In this document: in pieces, positions 51,856-59,448 of the stretch
Position numbering within the stretch: position 1 is the stretch's first letter
Layout: each line of letters begins with the position of its first letter
Source: Halalkaliarchaeum sp. AArc-CO
GTDB taxonomy: Archaea; Halobacteriota; Halobacteria; Halobacteriales; Haloferacaceae
Assembly: GCF_024972735.1 (NCBI RefSeq)
Contig: NZ_CP087723.1
Span: 744,001-808,000, forward strand
Direction of reading: 5' to 3'
Length of the DNA: 64,000 bases
The notes under the pieces: model-generated
The model's input: the letters and a program-made list of their open reading frames with translations, nothing else
Database searches by the model: none
What the model was told of the DNA's origin: nothing
Translations under genes and position numbers: made by a program

Positions 51856-52667
51856 TCCCCCGCGTTCCCGGTGTCGTGATCGGCGAGGACGAACTGGATC
51901 CGCTCTTCGTTGCTCCCTTTCGTCTCCCTGCCGTCGACGACGATTTCGCCGATTTCGGCGGTGTTTTTCATGTGGGTTCCCGCACAGGCGGTCCGGTCGT
52001 ACGGTGGTACTCGATCGGCGTCTGCGGGCGGTCCGTCGATCGCGCCGCCGCCGGCCCGGGCCCGCTCCCCGCCGATTTCGACGATCCGCAGCTCCTGGAT
52101 CGAGTCGGGCAGCAGATCGATCCGGGTACGATCCGTATCGAGCGTCTCTTCTGCCCGATCGCGGTCCATCGTGTACCACCGTACCGGTCGCTCCTCGTCG
52201 ACGAGTTCGTTCAACCGACGCTCGATCGAGGAAAGCTCTGCGCCGTCGAACCGGTCGTATTCGCAGTCGAGATGCGCGTGATCGTGATACAGCTGGTTGC
52301 CGGTCGTGGGGGCGTCGAACTCCTCGAGCAACAGGGCTGACAGCAGGTGCTGTGCGGTGTGGTACCGCATGTGTGCGTCGCGTCGGTCCCAGTCGAGGTG
52401 GCCGGTGACGGTTGTCCCCGCTGTCGGCGTCGAGGCTGCAGTTCCGTCGACCGGTTCGAGACGGTGGTAGATCGCGTCTTTCTTCTCGACGTCGACGACC
52501 CGCCAGCTGTCGCCGTCGACTCCGATCCGTCCGGTGTCGTGGGGCTGGCCGCCGCCGGTCGGATAGAAGTGGGTCCCGTCGAGGACGATTCGGTCGTCGA
52601 GAGCACGTTCGACGGTCGCTTCGAACGTCCGGACGGTGGCGTCCTCCAGGTAGCGTTGGTCGGTCAC
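51852..52667 (-). CDS. alaX: Trans-editing alanyl-tRNA hydrolase (AlaX-type)
   Basis: Protein of 271 aa starting with GTG at 52667, with a CATATG-containing box about 28 bases upstream. The zinc site of the AlaRS editing domain is complete: H103-x3-H107 in HTAQH, and C228 with H232 in CAGTH. The N-terminal GGGQPHDTG block (HFYPTGGGQ) shows it is a longer AlaX-L/M type with the glycine-rich beta-barrel. It hydrolyses Ser or Gly wrongly attached to tRNA-Ala. With dtdA it gives two translation proofreading enzymes within 3.5 kb. Confidence 0.86.
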   Translation of the reverse strand: MTDQRYLEDATVRTFEATVERALDDRIVLDGTHFYPTGGGQPHDTGRIGVDGDSWRVVDVEKKDAIYHRLEPVDGTAASTPTAGTTVTGHLDWDRRDAHMRYHTAQHLLSALLLEEFDAPTTGNQLYHDHAHLDCEYDRFDGAELSSIERRLNELVDEERPVRWYTMDRDRAEETLDTDRTRIDLLPDSIQELRIVEIGGERARAGGGAIDGPPADADRVPPYDRTACAGTHMKNTAEIGEIVVDGRETKGSNEERIQFVLADHDTGNAGE

Positions 52668-52719
52668 GAGCGAACGGACGCATTCGAGCTACATATGCCC
52701 TCTCCACGGACGCGGGCGA

Positions 52720-54028
52720 TCACGCGAGGCGGGCCAGCGCCCCGGCGAGCACCGCTGCCCCGGCGGCACAGTCGTCCCAGTCGGTCCACTCCCGTGGGCT
52801 GTGGGAGATCCCGTTCCGGGAGGGGGCGAAAAGCAGCGCCGCGTCGGTCGCGCGGGCGACCATCATCGCGTCGTGGGCCGCCCCCGACGGCAGATCCAGC
52901 GTCTCGATTTCGGCGTCCGTTCCCGCCCGATCGGCCGCCTCCCGCAACCGGTCGCTCATCGGCGTCGGCGAAACGTCGAGAGTGCGTTCCATCGACGTTT
53001 CGACGCCTCGTTCCGTCTCGATCCGGGCGAGACTCTCCTCCGCGTCGGCGAGGATCCGCCGCGTCGACTCCGCCTCGACGTCCCGCACGTCCACGCCGAG
53101 GGTTGCCCGTCCCGGAACGACGTTCGTCGCGTTCGGCTCGACGTCGATCGAGCCGACTGTCCCCACCGCCGTCTCCGAGTAGCCGTCCGCGAGTTCGCGT
53201 GCACTCTCTTCGACGTCGAGGACGAACTCGGCGGCGGCAGCGAGGGCGTCGAGCCGTTCTTCCATCCCGGTCGCGCCGGCGTGGTTCGCCTCGCCGACCA
53301 GCTCCGCCGTCACGTGGGTGATCCCCGTGATCGTCGTGACGACGCCAACCGGACCCGGCCCGTCTCTCTCCGACTCGACTGCTGCCTGCTCCAGGACGGT
53401 GTCCTGTTCGACGTGGAGTTCGAGGAACGCGTGCCACTCGCCGACGTCGAGGCGTCCCTCCCCGTCGTAACCGATCTCCGCCAGGGCTTCGCCGAGCGTC
53501 GTTTCCTCGCCGGTCACGGCCCCGCCATCGGAGAGCGAGCGTGCCTCCGCAACGGAACGGTCTCCTGCGGCGACCGACGAGCCCAGCAGCCCCTCGCCGA
53601 ACCGCTGTCCCTCCTCTTCAGTGAAGCTCACGACCCCGACTGGACGGTCCGGTTCGACGTCTCCTGCCTGCATTGCCCGGATGGCCTCCAGTGCAGCGTA
53701 CACACCGAGTGGTCCGTCGAAGATTCCACCTCCCGGAACCGAATCGAGGTGGCTTCCGGCCACGACCGGCGCTGCGTCGGGATCCGCCGACGGTGGGGTC
53801 CACGTTCCCAGCACGTTCCCCACCGCGTCGACGGTCACCTCGAATCCGGCGTCGCCGAGTCGCCCACACAGTCGGTCGCGGGCCGCCTTGTTGGCGGACG
53901 TTCCCGCGAGCACCGTTCTCCCCCCACCGCCGTGGCGGATCTCGCTCAGTTGTTCCGAACTCGCCGTTTTCCTCGAGATCCAGCCGGAGCCGCTCGGCGT
54001 CGATCTCGACGGTCGGTGTGGCCGTCAT
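52720..54028 (-). pseudogene. Frameshifted M20-family N-carbamoyl amino acid/allantoate amidohydrolase
   Basis: The main open part (52720-53913) encodes a zinc amidase of the HyuC/AllC type: GSHLDSVPGGGIFDGPLGVYAAL, TEEEGQRFGEGLLGS, LELHVEQDTVLEQ, GEANHAGATGM and SGAAHDAMMVA carry the di-metal ligands. Its natural N-terminus, MTATPTVEIDAERLRLDLEE to GEFGTTERD, lies in another frame starting at 54028. Removing one base from the six-G run at 53920-53925 (minus strand) joins the two as ...RRWGRTVLAGTSANKAA, which restores the family pattern. So one base is extra: a true disabling mutation, phase variation, or an assembly error. The rest of the frame is intact and shows no decay. Confidence 0.8.
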
Positions 54029-54140
54029 ACCCGGCGATCGATTCCCCGCGGACAAGGCTTTTGCCGTCGGGGGTCGCTGTCGAGGTCAGCAGTTTCGGGA
54101 TCGCTCCAGCTATCAAATGCGATTGACGCGGGGCAATCCC

Positions 54141-54146
54141 TTTAAG
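54141..54146 (+). promoter_or_regulatory. TATA box of dacZ-mscS
   Basis: TTTAAG following CAATCCC is centred about 28 bases before the dacZ ATG, giving a leaderless message. Confidence 0.6.
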
Positions 54147-54170
54147 TGGGGGAGTCCTCGCTTGAGTTAA

Positions 54171-54986
54171 ATGGCCCCACTGGATGGTTTTCTGGAGGAT
54201 CTGGTCGCCGGAATCGACGCCGCGATGCTGTTCTCGCCGGGCGGCTCTCTTTACGAGTCGTTTGTGGATGCCGATCCCGAGTACGAGGTCGTCGTCGTTT
54301 CCGGAGAAAACGCCGTCGGCGCCGAATCGTTCCTCGAGTTACCACTCGAGTTCGAGAACGTTCGCGACCGCATCCACTATGCGATCGAGGGGGCGATGGA
54401 ACAGGACTACCTGGAGGAGGGGGACGTCGTTGCGTGTGTGGCCAACGTCTTCGACTCCGATCCGGACGCGGTGTTTCGCGTCCGTGTCGAGGAGTCCGTC
54501 CGGGGAGGTGTCTACGACCTGTTCGTCAACAGCAGGGCCGAACCGAGCGTGATCCGCAACGTCTTCGAGGTCGCGATCGAGTTGGGGAAGAAAGGACAGA
54601 AGGGAAAGCCCGTCGGCGCCCTGTTCGTCGTCGGCGACGCCGGGAAGGTGATGAACAAGTCCCGACCGCTGTCGTACAACCCCTTCGAGAAGTCTCACGT
54701 CCACGTGGGGGACCCTATCGTCGACGTAATGTTGAAAGAATTCTCCCGGCTCGATGGCGCATTCGTCATCTCCGACTCGGGAAAGATCGTGAGCGCGTAC
54801 CGGTATCTCGAACCGGCCGCCGAGGGCGTCGACATTCCCAAAGGGCTGGGGGCCCGCCACATGGCGGCGGGTGCGATCACCAGAGACACGAACGCGACGG
54901 CGATCGTGCTCTCGGAGTCGGACGGGCTGGTCAGAGCGTTTAAAGGGGGCCGTCTCGTCATGGAGATCGATCCGGAGGACTACTGA
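54171..54986 (+). CDS. dacZ: Diadenylate cyclase DacZ
   Basis: Protein of 271 aa. The DAC domain is C-terminal: DGAFVISDSG with D195-G-A, and GARHMAAGAITRDTNATAIVLSESDG with R229-H, the two active-site motifs that bind and condense two ATP into c-di-AMP. The N-terminal half (ESFLELPLEF, then KKGQKGKPVGALFVVGD) matches euryarchaeal DacZ; Haloferax DacZ has been shown experimentally to make c-di-AMP and to be essential. The gene shares one base with the mscS start. c-di-AMP controls osmolyte and ion transport in other organisms, which suits a halophile. Confidence 0.88.
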   Translation: MAPLDGFLEDLVAGIDAAMLFSPGGSLYESFVDADPEYEVVVVSGENAVGAESFLELPLEFENVRDRIHYAIEGAMEQDYLEEGDVVACVANVFDSDPDAVFRVRVEESVRGGVYDLFVNSRAEPSVIRNVFEVAIELGKKGQKGKPVGALFVVGDAGKVMNKSRPLSYNPFEKSHVHVGDPIVDVMLKEFSRLDGAFVISDSGKIVSAYRYLEPAAEGVDIPKGLGARHMAAGAITRDTNATAIVLSESDGLVRAFKGGRLVMEIDPEDY

Positions 54987-55777
54987 TGTCGGTCGGCCAG
55001 ACGCCGCTCCAGTGGGAGGTCGTTTCTACCGTTCCGACGCGGCTGTGGGTCGCTGCCGGCGTGTTGTTGCTCGGTCTCGTGCTCGCGATCCTGGCCGGAC
55101 GGCTCAACCGTCGGTTACTGGTACGGGCGGGGGTCCCCGAGACGATAGAGGGAACCGCCTTCGAGCGCACTGCACGGGAGTTCGGGACTTCGACGGTCGA
55201 CCTCGTCGCGAAACTCACCTTCTACTTCATCGCGGCCATCGCACTTCTGGCTGCGCTGACGGTTGCAGAACTCCAGTATGTCGACATCTTCTGGTCCGGT
55301 GTTGCGGTCCTGCTCCCGCAGTTCTTCGTTGCGGTGTTCATCCTTCTCGTGGGGATCGTCATCGGCGACAAGGTGGAACTGCTCATCGCCGAACGGCTCA
55401 AAGGGGTCAAACTCCCCGAGATCAACGTCGTCCCGGTCGTCGCCAACTACTCGATCGTGTTCGTCGCGATCCTGCTCGCGCTCGCGCAGGTGGGCGTGGC
55501 GACGCTGGTCCTCGTCGTCTTGATGGGGATGTACGCGTTCGCACTGATCGTCTTCACCGCGATTGCGACCAAGGACCTGCTGGCGTCGGGCGCTGCCGGC
55601 GTGTACCTGCTTCTCGCCCAGCCGTACAGCATCGGCGACGAGGTGAAGGTCGGCGGACAGCGCGGCATCGTCCAGGAAGTGAACCTGCTCGTCACGCACA
55701 TCGAAACCGACGGCGAGGAGCACATCGTCCCGAATCACTCGGTCTTCAGGGACGGAATCGTCCGGATCCGACGCTGA
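54986..55777 (+). CDS. MscS-like mechanosensitive channel
   Basis: Membrane protein of 263 aa with four to five helices and a short MscS beta domain: QPYSIGDEVKVGGQRGIVQEVNLLVTHIETDGEEHIVPNHSVF. The pore-helix region is LLASGAAGVYLLLA, and the large cytoplasmic vestibule of bacterial MscS is missing. It overlaps dacZ by one base, so synthesis is coupled. Gating by turgor, possibly modulated by c-di-AMP, is a reasonable hypothesis. The conserved dacZ-mscS pairing in euryarchaea (from memory) supports a shared role in osmotic control. Confidence 0.82.
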   Translation: MSVGQTPLQWEVVSTVPTRLWVAAGVLLLGLVLAILAGRLNRRLLVRAGVPETIEGTAFERTAREFGTSTVDLVAKLTFYFIAAIALLAALTVAELQYVDIFWSGVAVLLPQFFVAVFILLVGIVIGDKVELLIAERLKGVKLPEINVVPVVANYSIVFVAILLALAQVGVATLVLVVLMGMYAFALIVFTAIATKDLLASGAAGVYLLLAQPYSIGDEVKVGGQRGIVQEVNLLVTHIETDGEEHIVPNHSVFRDGIVRIRR

Positions 55778-55792
55778 ACGCGGCGTTTCAGG

Positions 55793-56359
55793 TCAGTTTT
55801 CTCGATCGCTCGGTTCGTCGTCTCGGTTCGCGTGATCCTCTTTTGGGCCGTTCGAGACGATCTCCGCCGGGACGCCGGCGACGGTTACGTTCGGAGGGAC
55901 GTCCTCGGTCACGAGGGAGTTTGCGGCCACCTGTGCACCCTCCCCGATCTCGACGCCCGGGAGGAGGATCGCCCCCGCGCCGACCATCGCCCGTTCGCCG
56001 ACGACGACGTCGCCGAGCCGGTACTCGTCCTGGAGGAACTCGTGACAGAGGATCGTCGCGTCGTAGCCGATGATGGCGTGGTCTTCGACGGTGATGCGCT
56101 CGGGCCAGAACACGTCCGGCGTGGACTCGAGCCCCCACGAGACGCCCGTGCCGACAGTCACGCCGATCCGGCGCAACAGCCAGTTTTTGAGTCGGAGGCT
56201 CGGGGCGATCCGTGCGAGCACGATCACGACGTAGTTTCGCACGACTGCAAGTGGGGACTTCGCCGACGGCCACGACCACAGGGAGTTTCGCGTCCCCGGC
56301 GTCGGGTGACGTTCGAGCCGGGACCGCCGCGTTCGATCGTCGTCGTTCGGACTCGTCAC
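55793..56359 (-). CDS. Hexapeptide-repeat acyltransferase
   Basis: Protein of 188 aa. After a basic N-terminus with a hydrophobic segment (VRNYVVIVLARIAPSL) comes a left-handed beta-helix: ITVEDHAIIGYDATILCHEF, VVVGERAMVGAGAILLPGVEIGEGAQVAANSLVTEDVPPN and VAGVPAEIV. The H in CHEF fits the catalytic His of this trimeric family. It probably acetylates a sugar or amino sugar of surface glycans; the substrate is unknown. It is convergent with mscS, with 15 bases between the stop codons. Confidence 0.75.
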   Translation of the reverse strand: MTSPNDDDRTRRSRLERHPTPGTRNSLWSWPSAKSPLAVVRNYVVIVLARIAPSLRLKNWLLRRIGVTVGTGVSWGLESTPDVFWPERITVEDHAIIGYDATILCHEFLQDEYRLGDVVVGERAMVGAGAILLPGVEIGEGAQVAANSLVTEDVPPNVTVAGVPAEIVSNGPKEDHANRDDEPSDREN

Positions 56360-56448
56360 GGTTCGGGATTCGCTCCGCGACAGTTAAAAGGGGACGGCTC
56401 CGCCGAGACAAAAGTCGGGAGGCCCCTCGTCGTCGGACTCGGACGGCC

Positions 56449-57732
56449 CTACCGACGCAACTCGTCCATGTGATCGATCCGGCGCTGGACGAGATCCGGC
56501 TTCCCGACGTCGTGTCGCACTCGAAGCCCATCGCCTGCGGCCGAAAGCCCCGCTTCGGCGTTCCGTTCGGCCTCGGCGATCGACTCCCCGAGTCCGACGA
56601 CTGCGAACGACCGAGAGGTCGTGGTGTACAGGCCGTCCTCGCGCTCGTCGACGCTGGCGTAAAACAGCAGGGCGTTCCCGACGGTCGACTCGTCGACCTC
56701 GATCCGGGCGCCCGCCGAGGGGTCGGTCGGATAGCCGTCGGGTACCGCGTACTTGCAGACGGTCGCCTCGCCGGTCGTCGACACTGCCGGCAGCGGCTCC
56801 CCGTCGCGCGCGGCCGTAAGAACCTCGAACAGCGGCGTCTCCAGCACCGGCAGGGTGTTCATCGCCTCGGGATCGCCGAACCGGGCGTTGAACTCCACCA
56901 CTTTGGGGCCGTCGGCGGTGAGCATGAACTGCCCGTACAGCACGCCTTTGTACCCGGGGAGCGCCTCGATTACCTCCTCGAGGATCGACACCGCGTCGTC
57001 GTAGCCCTCCCGCGTCATGAACGGCAGCTCGGGTGTGGTGTCGCTGTAGCTTCCCATCCCGCCAGTGTTGGGGCCTTCGTCGCCCTCGTAGGCGCGCTTG
57101 TGGTCCTGGATCGCCGGTGTCGGCCGGACGTCGCCGTTGGCGACGAACGCCTGGACCGTGAACTCCTCCCCGACGAGTCGCTCCTCGAGCACGACTCGAT
57201 CGTAGCTCGACTCGCGGAGATACTGCTTTGCCTCCTCGCGGGTGACCTGATCGCCGATCACTTTCACGCCCTTGCCGCCGGTGAGCCCTGCGGGCTTTAC
57301 GGCGAGGTCGTGCTCGACCGCGTCGATGTACGCGCAGGCGGCGTCCACGTCGTCGAACGTCTCGAATTCGGGACAGCCGGTGATCCCGTGCTCCTGCATG
57401 AACTGTCGCTGAAACGCCTTGTCGGTCTCGATGCGGGCGGCCTCCGCCCGTGGACCGAACGTGTAGACGCCCGCGTCGTCGAGCGCGTCCGCCACTCCCG
57501 CCTCCAGGGCCGCCTCCGGGCCGATCACCGCCAGGTCGGCGTCGATCTCGGTCGCGAACTCGACGATCGCGTCGATGTCGGTCCCGGACAGCGTCTCGAA
57601 CCGTGAAGCGAGCTCCGTGATTCCGGGGTTCCTGTTGCTCGCACACGCACACAGCGTACAGTCGTCGGCGAGCGCCCTGGCGATCGCGTGTTCCCGCCCG
57701 CCACCCCCGACGAGGAGTACGGTCTCGGTCAT
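56449..57732 (-). CDS. purD: Phosphoribosylamine-glycine ligase
   Basis: Protein of 427 aa from the ATG at 57732; an ATG at 57741 (MSS) is an alternative. It joins glycine to phosphoribosylamine, the second step of purine synthesis. All ATP-grasp features are present: VLLVGGGGREHAIARAL, IGPEAALEAGVADAL, VKPAGLTGGKGVKV, AFVANGDVRPTPAIQDHKRAYEGDEGPNTGGMGSY and VVEFNARFGDPEAMNTL. The gene stands alone with a long A/T-rich region upstream that contains a 14-bp palindrome. Confidence 0.92.
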   Translation of the reverse strand: MTETVLLVGGGGREHAIARALADDCTLCACASNRNPGITELASRFETLSGTDIDAIVEFATEIDADLAVIGPEAALEAGVADALDDAGVYTFGPRAEAARIETDKAFQRQFMQEHGITGCPEFETFDDVDAACAYIDAVEHDLAVKPAGLTGGKGVKVIGDQVTREEAKQYLRESSYDRVVLEERLVGEEFTVQAFVANGDVRPTPAIQDHKRAYEGDEGPNTGGMGSYSDTTPELPFMTREGYDDAVSILEEVIEALPGYKGVLYGQFMLTADGPKVVEFNARFGDPEAMNTLPVLETPLFEVLTAARDGEPLPAVSTTGEATVCKYAVPDGYPTDPSAGARIEVDESTVGNALLFYASVDEREDGLYTTTSRSFAVVGLGESIAEAERNAEAGLSAAGDGLRVRHDVGKPDLVQRRIDHMDELRR

Positions 57733-57741
57733 ACTGGACAT

Positions 57742-58085
57742 CGAACCACATGAGAGTGTAAATCTTTCCCTGAACAGTCGGATACATATACACAATTGTG
57801 TACAACAGGAGGGCGTCTGCGGGAGTGGCTGCCCGGAGTGACTCTCGTCGCCGGCGGGACGATCCCGTCGTCCACGTGGGGGTACTGACGACACGGATAC
57901 GGACGGGATGTTGTCGTATATACCAACTTCATTATCAATCTATAGTGTGTACCGTGTCAAAGCTTACATGGCCTTTTAGGCTGTAATACGCGCGATCGTA
58001 TCAATATATATGGTAACACTTCTCAATTCCTATCTATAATCTGAAGATTTAAGATGACGGAGGTCGTATCTCGAAACGAAATACC
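57742..58085. other. A/T-rich divergent regulatory region between purD and a small membrane-protein gene
   Basis: About 344 bases without a protein gene. Bases 57900-58060 are strongly A/T-rich for this genome, with several TATA-like runs (TCGTATATACC, TCAATATATATGG, CTATAATCTG, GATTTAAG). It must hold the purD promoter on the left and that of the 93-aa protein on the right. Nothing in it resembles an RNA gene or insertion sequence end. Confidence 0.45.
57789..57802. promoter_or_regulatory. 14-bp perfect palindrome upstream of purD
   Basis: TACACAATTGTGTA is a perfect inverted repeat 57-70 bases before the purD ATG and overlaps the TATA-like TATATGTAT on the purD strand. This size and place fit an operator for a dimeric repressor, possibly purine-linked. 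Only the symmetry is seen; the regulator is unknown. Confidence 0.45.
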
Positions 58086-58367
58086 ATGACCCTGCAACAC
58101 GGAGCCCCGCTTGCCGCCGAACGGCACGTCCCTCCATCCGGATGGCCGTCGCTGGTGAGCCTCCTCGCTGTGCCGGTGGTCCTGCTCTCGCTCATGTGGG
58201 CGATGAACTATCCGCTGCTCGCGGTGGCTTCGCTGTCGGTCGTGATCGCGGGCGTCGTTCTCCTGCGACGCGGTGGACGGCGACTCCTCCGACGACTGTA
58301 CGACCGGACACGCCGACTCACGATCCCCGGCGTCGGAACCGTCGAATACCGGATCACGTCGCCCTGA
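58086..58367 (+). CDS. Small two-helix membrane protein
   Basis: Protein of 93 aa with two adjoining hydrophobic helices (about 21-40 and 43-62, SLVSLLAVPVVLLSLMW and LLAVASLSVVIAGVVLL) and a strongly basic cytoplasmic tail (RRGGRRLLRRLYDRTRR), ending with VEYRITSP. The upstream A/T-rich region gives a plausible promoter. I do not recognise the family. It ends 28 bases before menB, which is convergent. Confidence 0.5.
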   Translation: MTLQHGAPLAAERHVPPSGWPSLVSLLAVPVVLLSLMWAMNYPLLAVASLSVVIAGVVLLRRGGRRLLRRLYDRTRRLTIPGVGTVEYRITSP

Positions 58368-58395
58368 TCCCCGGTCGGGTCTGGTACGGTCGGGT

Positions 58396-59307
58396 CTAGT
58401 AGTGCCAGGGGTACGCTCGGAAGTTCGGCTCCCGCTTTTCTAAAAACGCGTCCCGCCCTTCCTGTGCTTCCTCGGTCATGTACGCCAGCCGCGTCGCCTC
58501 CCCGGCGAACACCTGCTGGCCGACCATCCCGTCGTCGGCGAGGTTGAAGGCGTATTTGAGCATCCGCATCGCGGTCGGGGACTTCTTCGTCATTTCGTCG
58601 GCCCACTCCAGCGCCACCGCCTCCAGTTTTTCGTGGGGTACCGCCTCGTTGACCATCCCCATCTCTGCTGCCTCCGTTGCCGAGTAGGTCTTTCCGCGGA
58701 AGAACACCTCCCGTGCTTTCTTCTGACCGATCTGTCTGGCGAGATACGCCGAACCGAAGCCGCCGTCGAAGGAGGCGACGTCCGGGTCCGTCTGGAGGAA
58801 CTTCGCGTGCTCCTCGCTGGCGAGCGTGAGATCACACACCACGTGCAGCGAGTGGCCGCCGCCGACCGCCCAGCCGGGGACGACGGCGACGACCGGTTTC
58901 GGCATAAACCGGATCAACCGCTGGACTTCCAGCACGTGGAGCCGGCCGGCTTTCGCCTCCCGGACGAGCGGGTCGTCCGTCTCGCCGGCCTCGTCGTCGT
59001 CGCGATACTCGTAGCCGGAGCCACCCCGGACTGACTGATCTCCGCCCGCCGAAAAGGCCCAGCCGCCGTCCTTCGGAGAGGGACCGTTTCCCGTCAGGAG
59101 GACACAGCCGACGTCGGCCTGCTTTCGGGCGTGATCGAGCGCGGCGTACAGTTCGTCGACGGTTCCGGGCCGGAACGCGTTTCGCACTTCCGGCCGGTCG
59201 AACGCGATCCGGACGGCGGGAACCTCGCTCGCCCGGTGGTAGGTGACGTCCTCGAACTCCTCGGTGACGGGCTCCCACCGATCCGGATCGAAGATCTCCG
59301 AGACCAT
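58396..59307 (-). CDS. menB: 1,4-dihydroxy-2-naphthoyl-CoA synthase
   Basis: Crotonase-fold protein of 303 aa that closes the second ring of menaquinone. Diagnostic blocks are RIAFDRPEVRNAFRPGTVDELYAAL, FSAGGDQSVRGGSGY, VVPGWAVGGGHSLHVVCDLTLASE, QTDPDVASFDGGFGSAYLARQIG and MGMVNEAVPHEKLE, with the MenB-specific C-terminal RDAFLEKREPNFRAYPWHY. The SxGGDQ loop is specific to MenB rather than enoyl-CoA hydratases. TATAAAAG (59331-59338) lies 27 bases before the ATG, so the message is leaderless. Menaquinone is the haloarchaeal respiratory quinone. Confidence 0.93.
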   Translation of the reverse strand: MVSEIFDPDRWEPVTEEFEDVTYHRASEVPAVRIAFDRPEVRNAFRPGTVDELYAALDHARKQADVGCVLLTGNGPSPKDGGWAFSAGGDQSVRGGSGYEYRDDDEAGETDDPLVREAKAGRLHVLEVQRLIRFMPKPVVAVVPGWAVGGGHSLHVVCDLTLASEEHAKFLQTDPDVASFDGGFGSAYLARQIGQKKAREVFFRGKTYSATEAAEMGMVNEAVPHEKLEAVALEWADEMTKKSPTAMRMLKYAFNLADDGMVGQQVFAGEATRLAYMTEEAQEGRDAFLEKREPNFRAYPWHY

Positions 59308-59330
59308 ACCGGATCGACGGCCGAGTCCCG

Positions 59331-59338
59331 TATAAAAG
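59331..59338 (-). promoter_or_regulatory. TATA box of menB
   Basis: CTTTTATA on the minus strand, centred about 27 bases before the menB ATG. Confidence 0.65.
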
Positions 59339-59448
59339 CGTTCGACTTACCGTCCGGGACGCCGCAAACGCGAGCGGCACGCTGCCCGCAAAGCGGGTCG
59401 ACTGGCCGGCTCCCGGACATTCACGGTTCGGGACTGTGTGGGGCAAAC

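Noticed and set aside
53920-53925. Programmed ribosomal frameshifting in the M20 gene
   Set aside because: Neither a known slippery heptamer with pseudoknot nor a family precedent is apparent; an indel in a homopolymer is simpler.
57900-58060. Insertion sequence remnant or RNA gene in the A/T-rich island
   Set aside because: No terminal inverted repeats, no transposase fragment and no tRNA-like fold could be seen.
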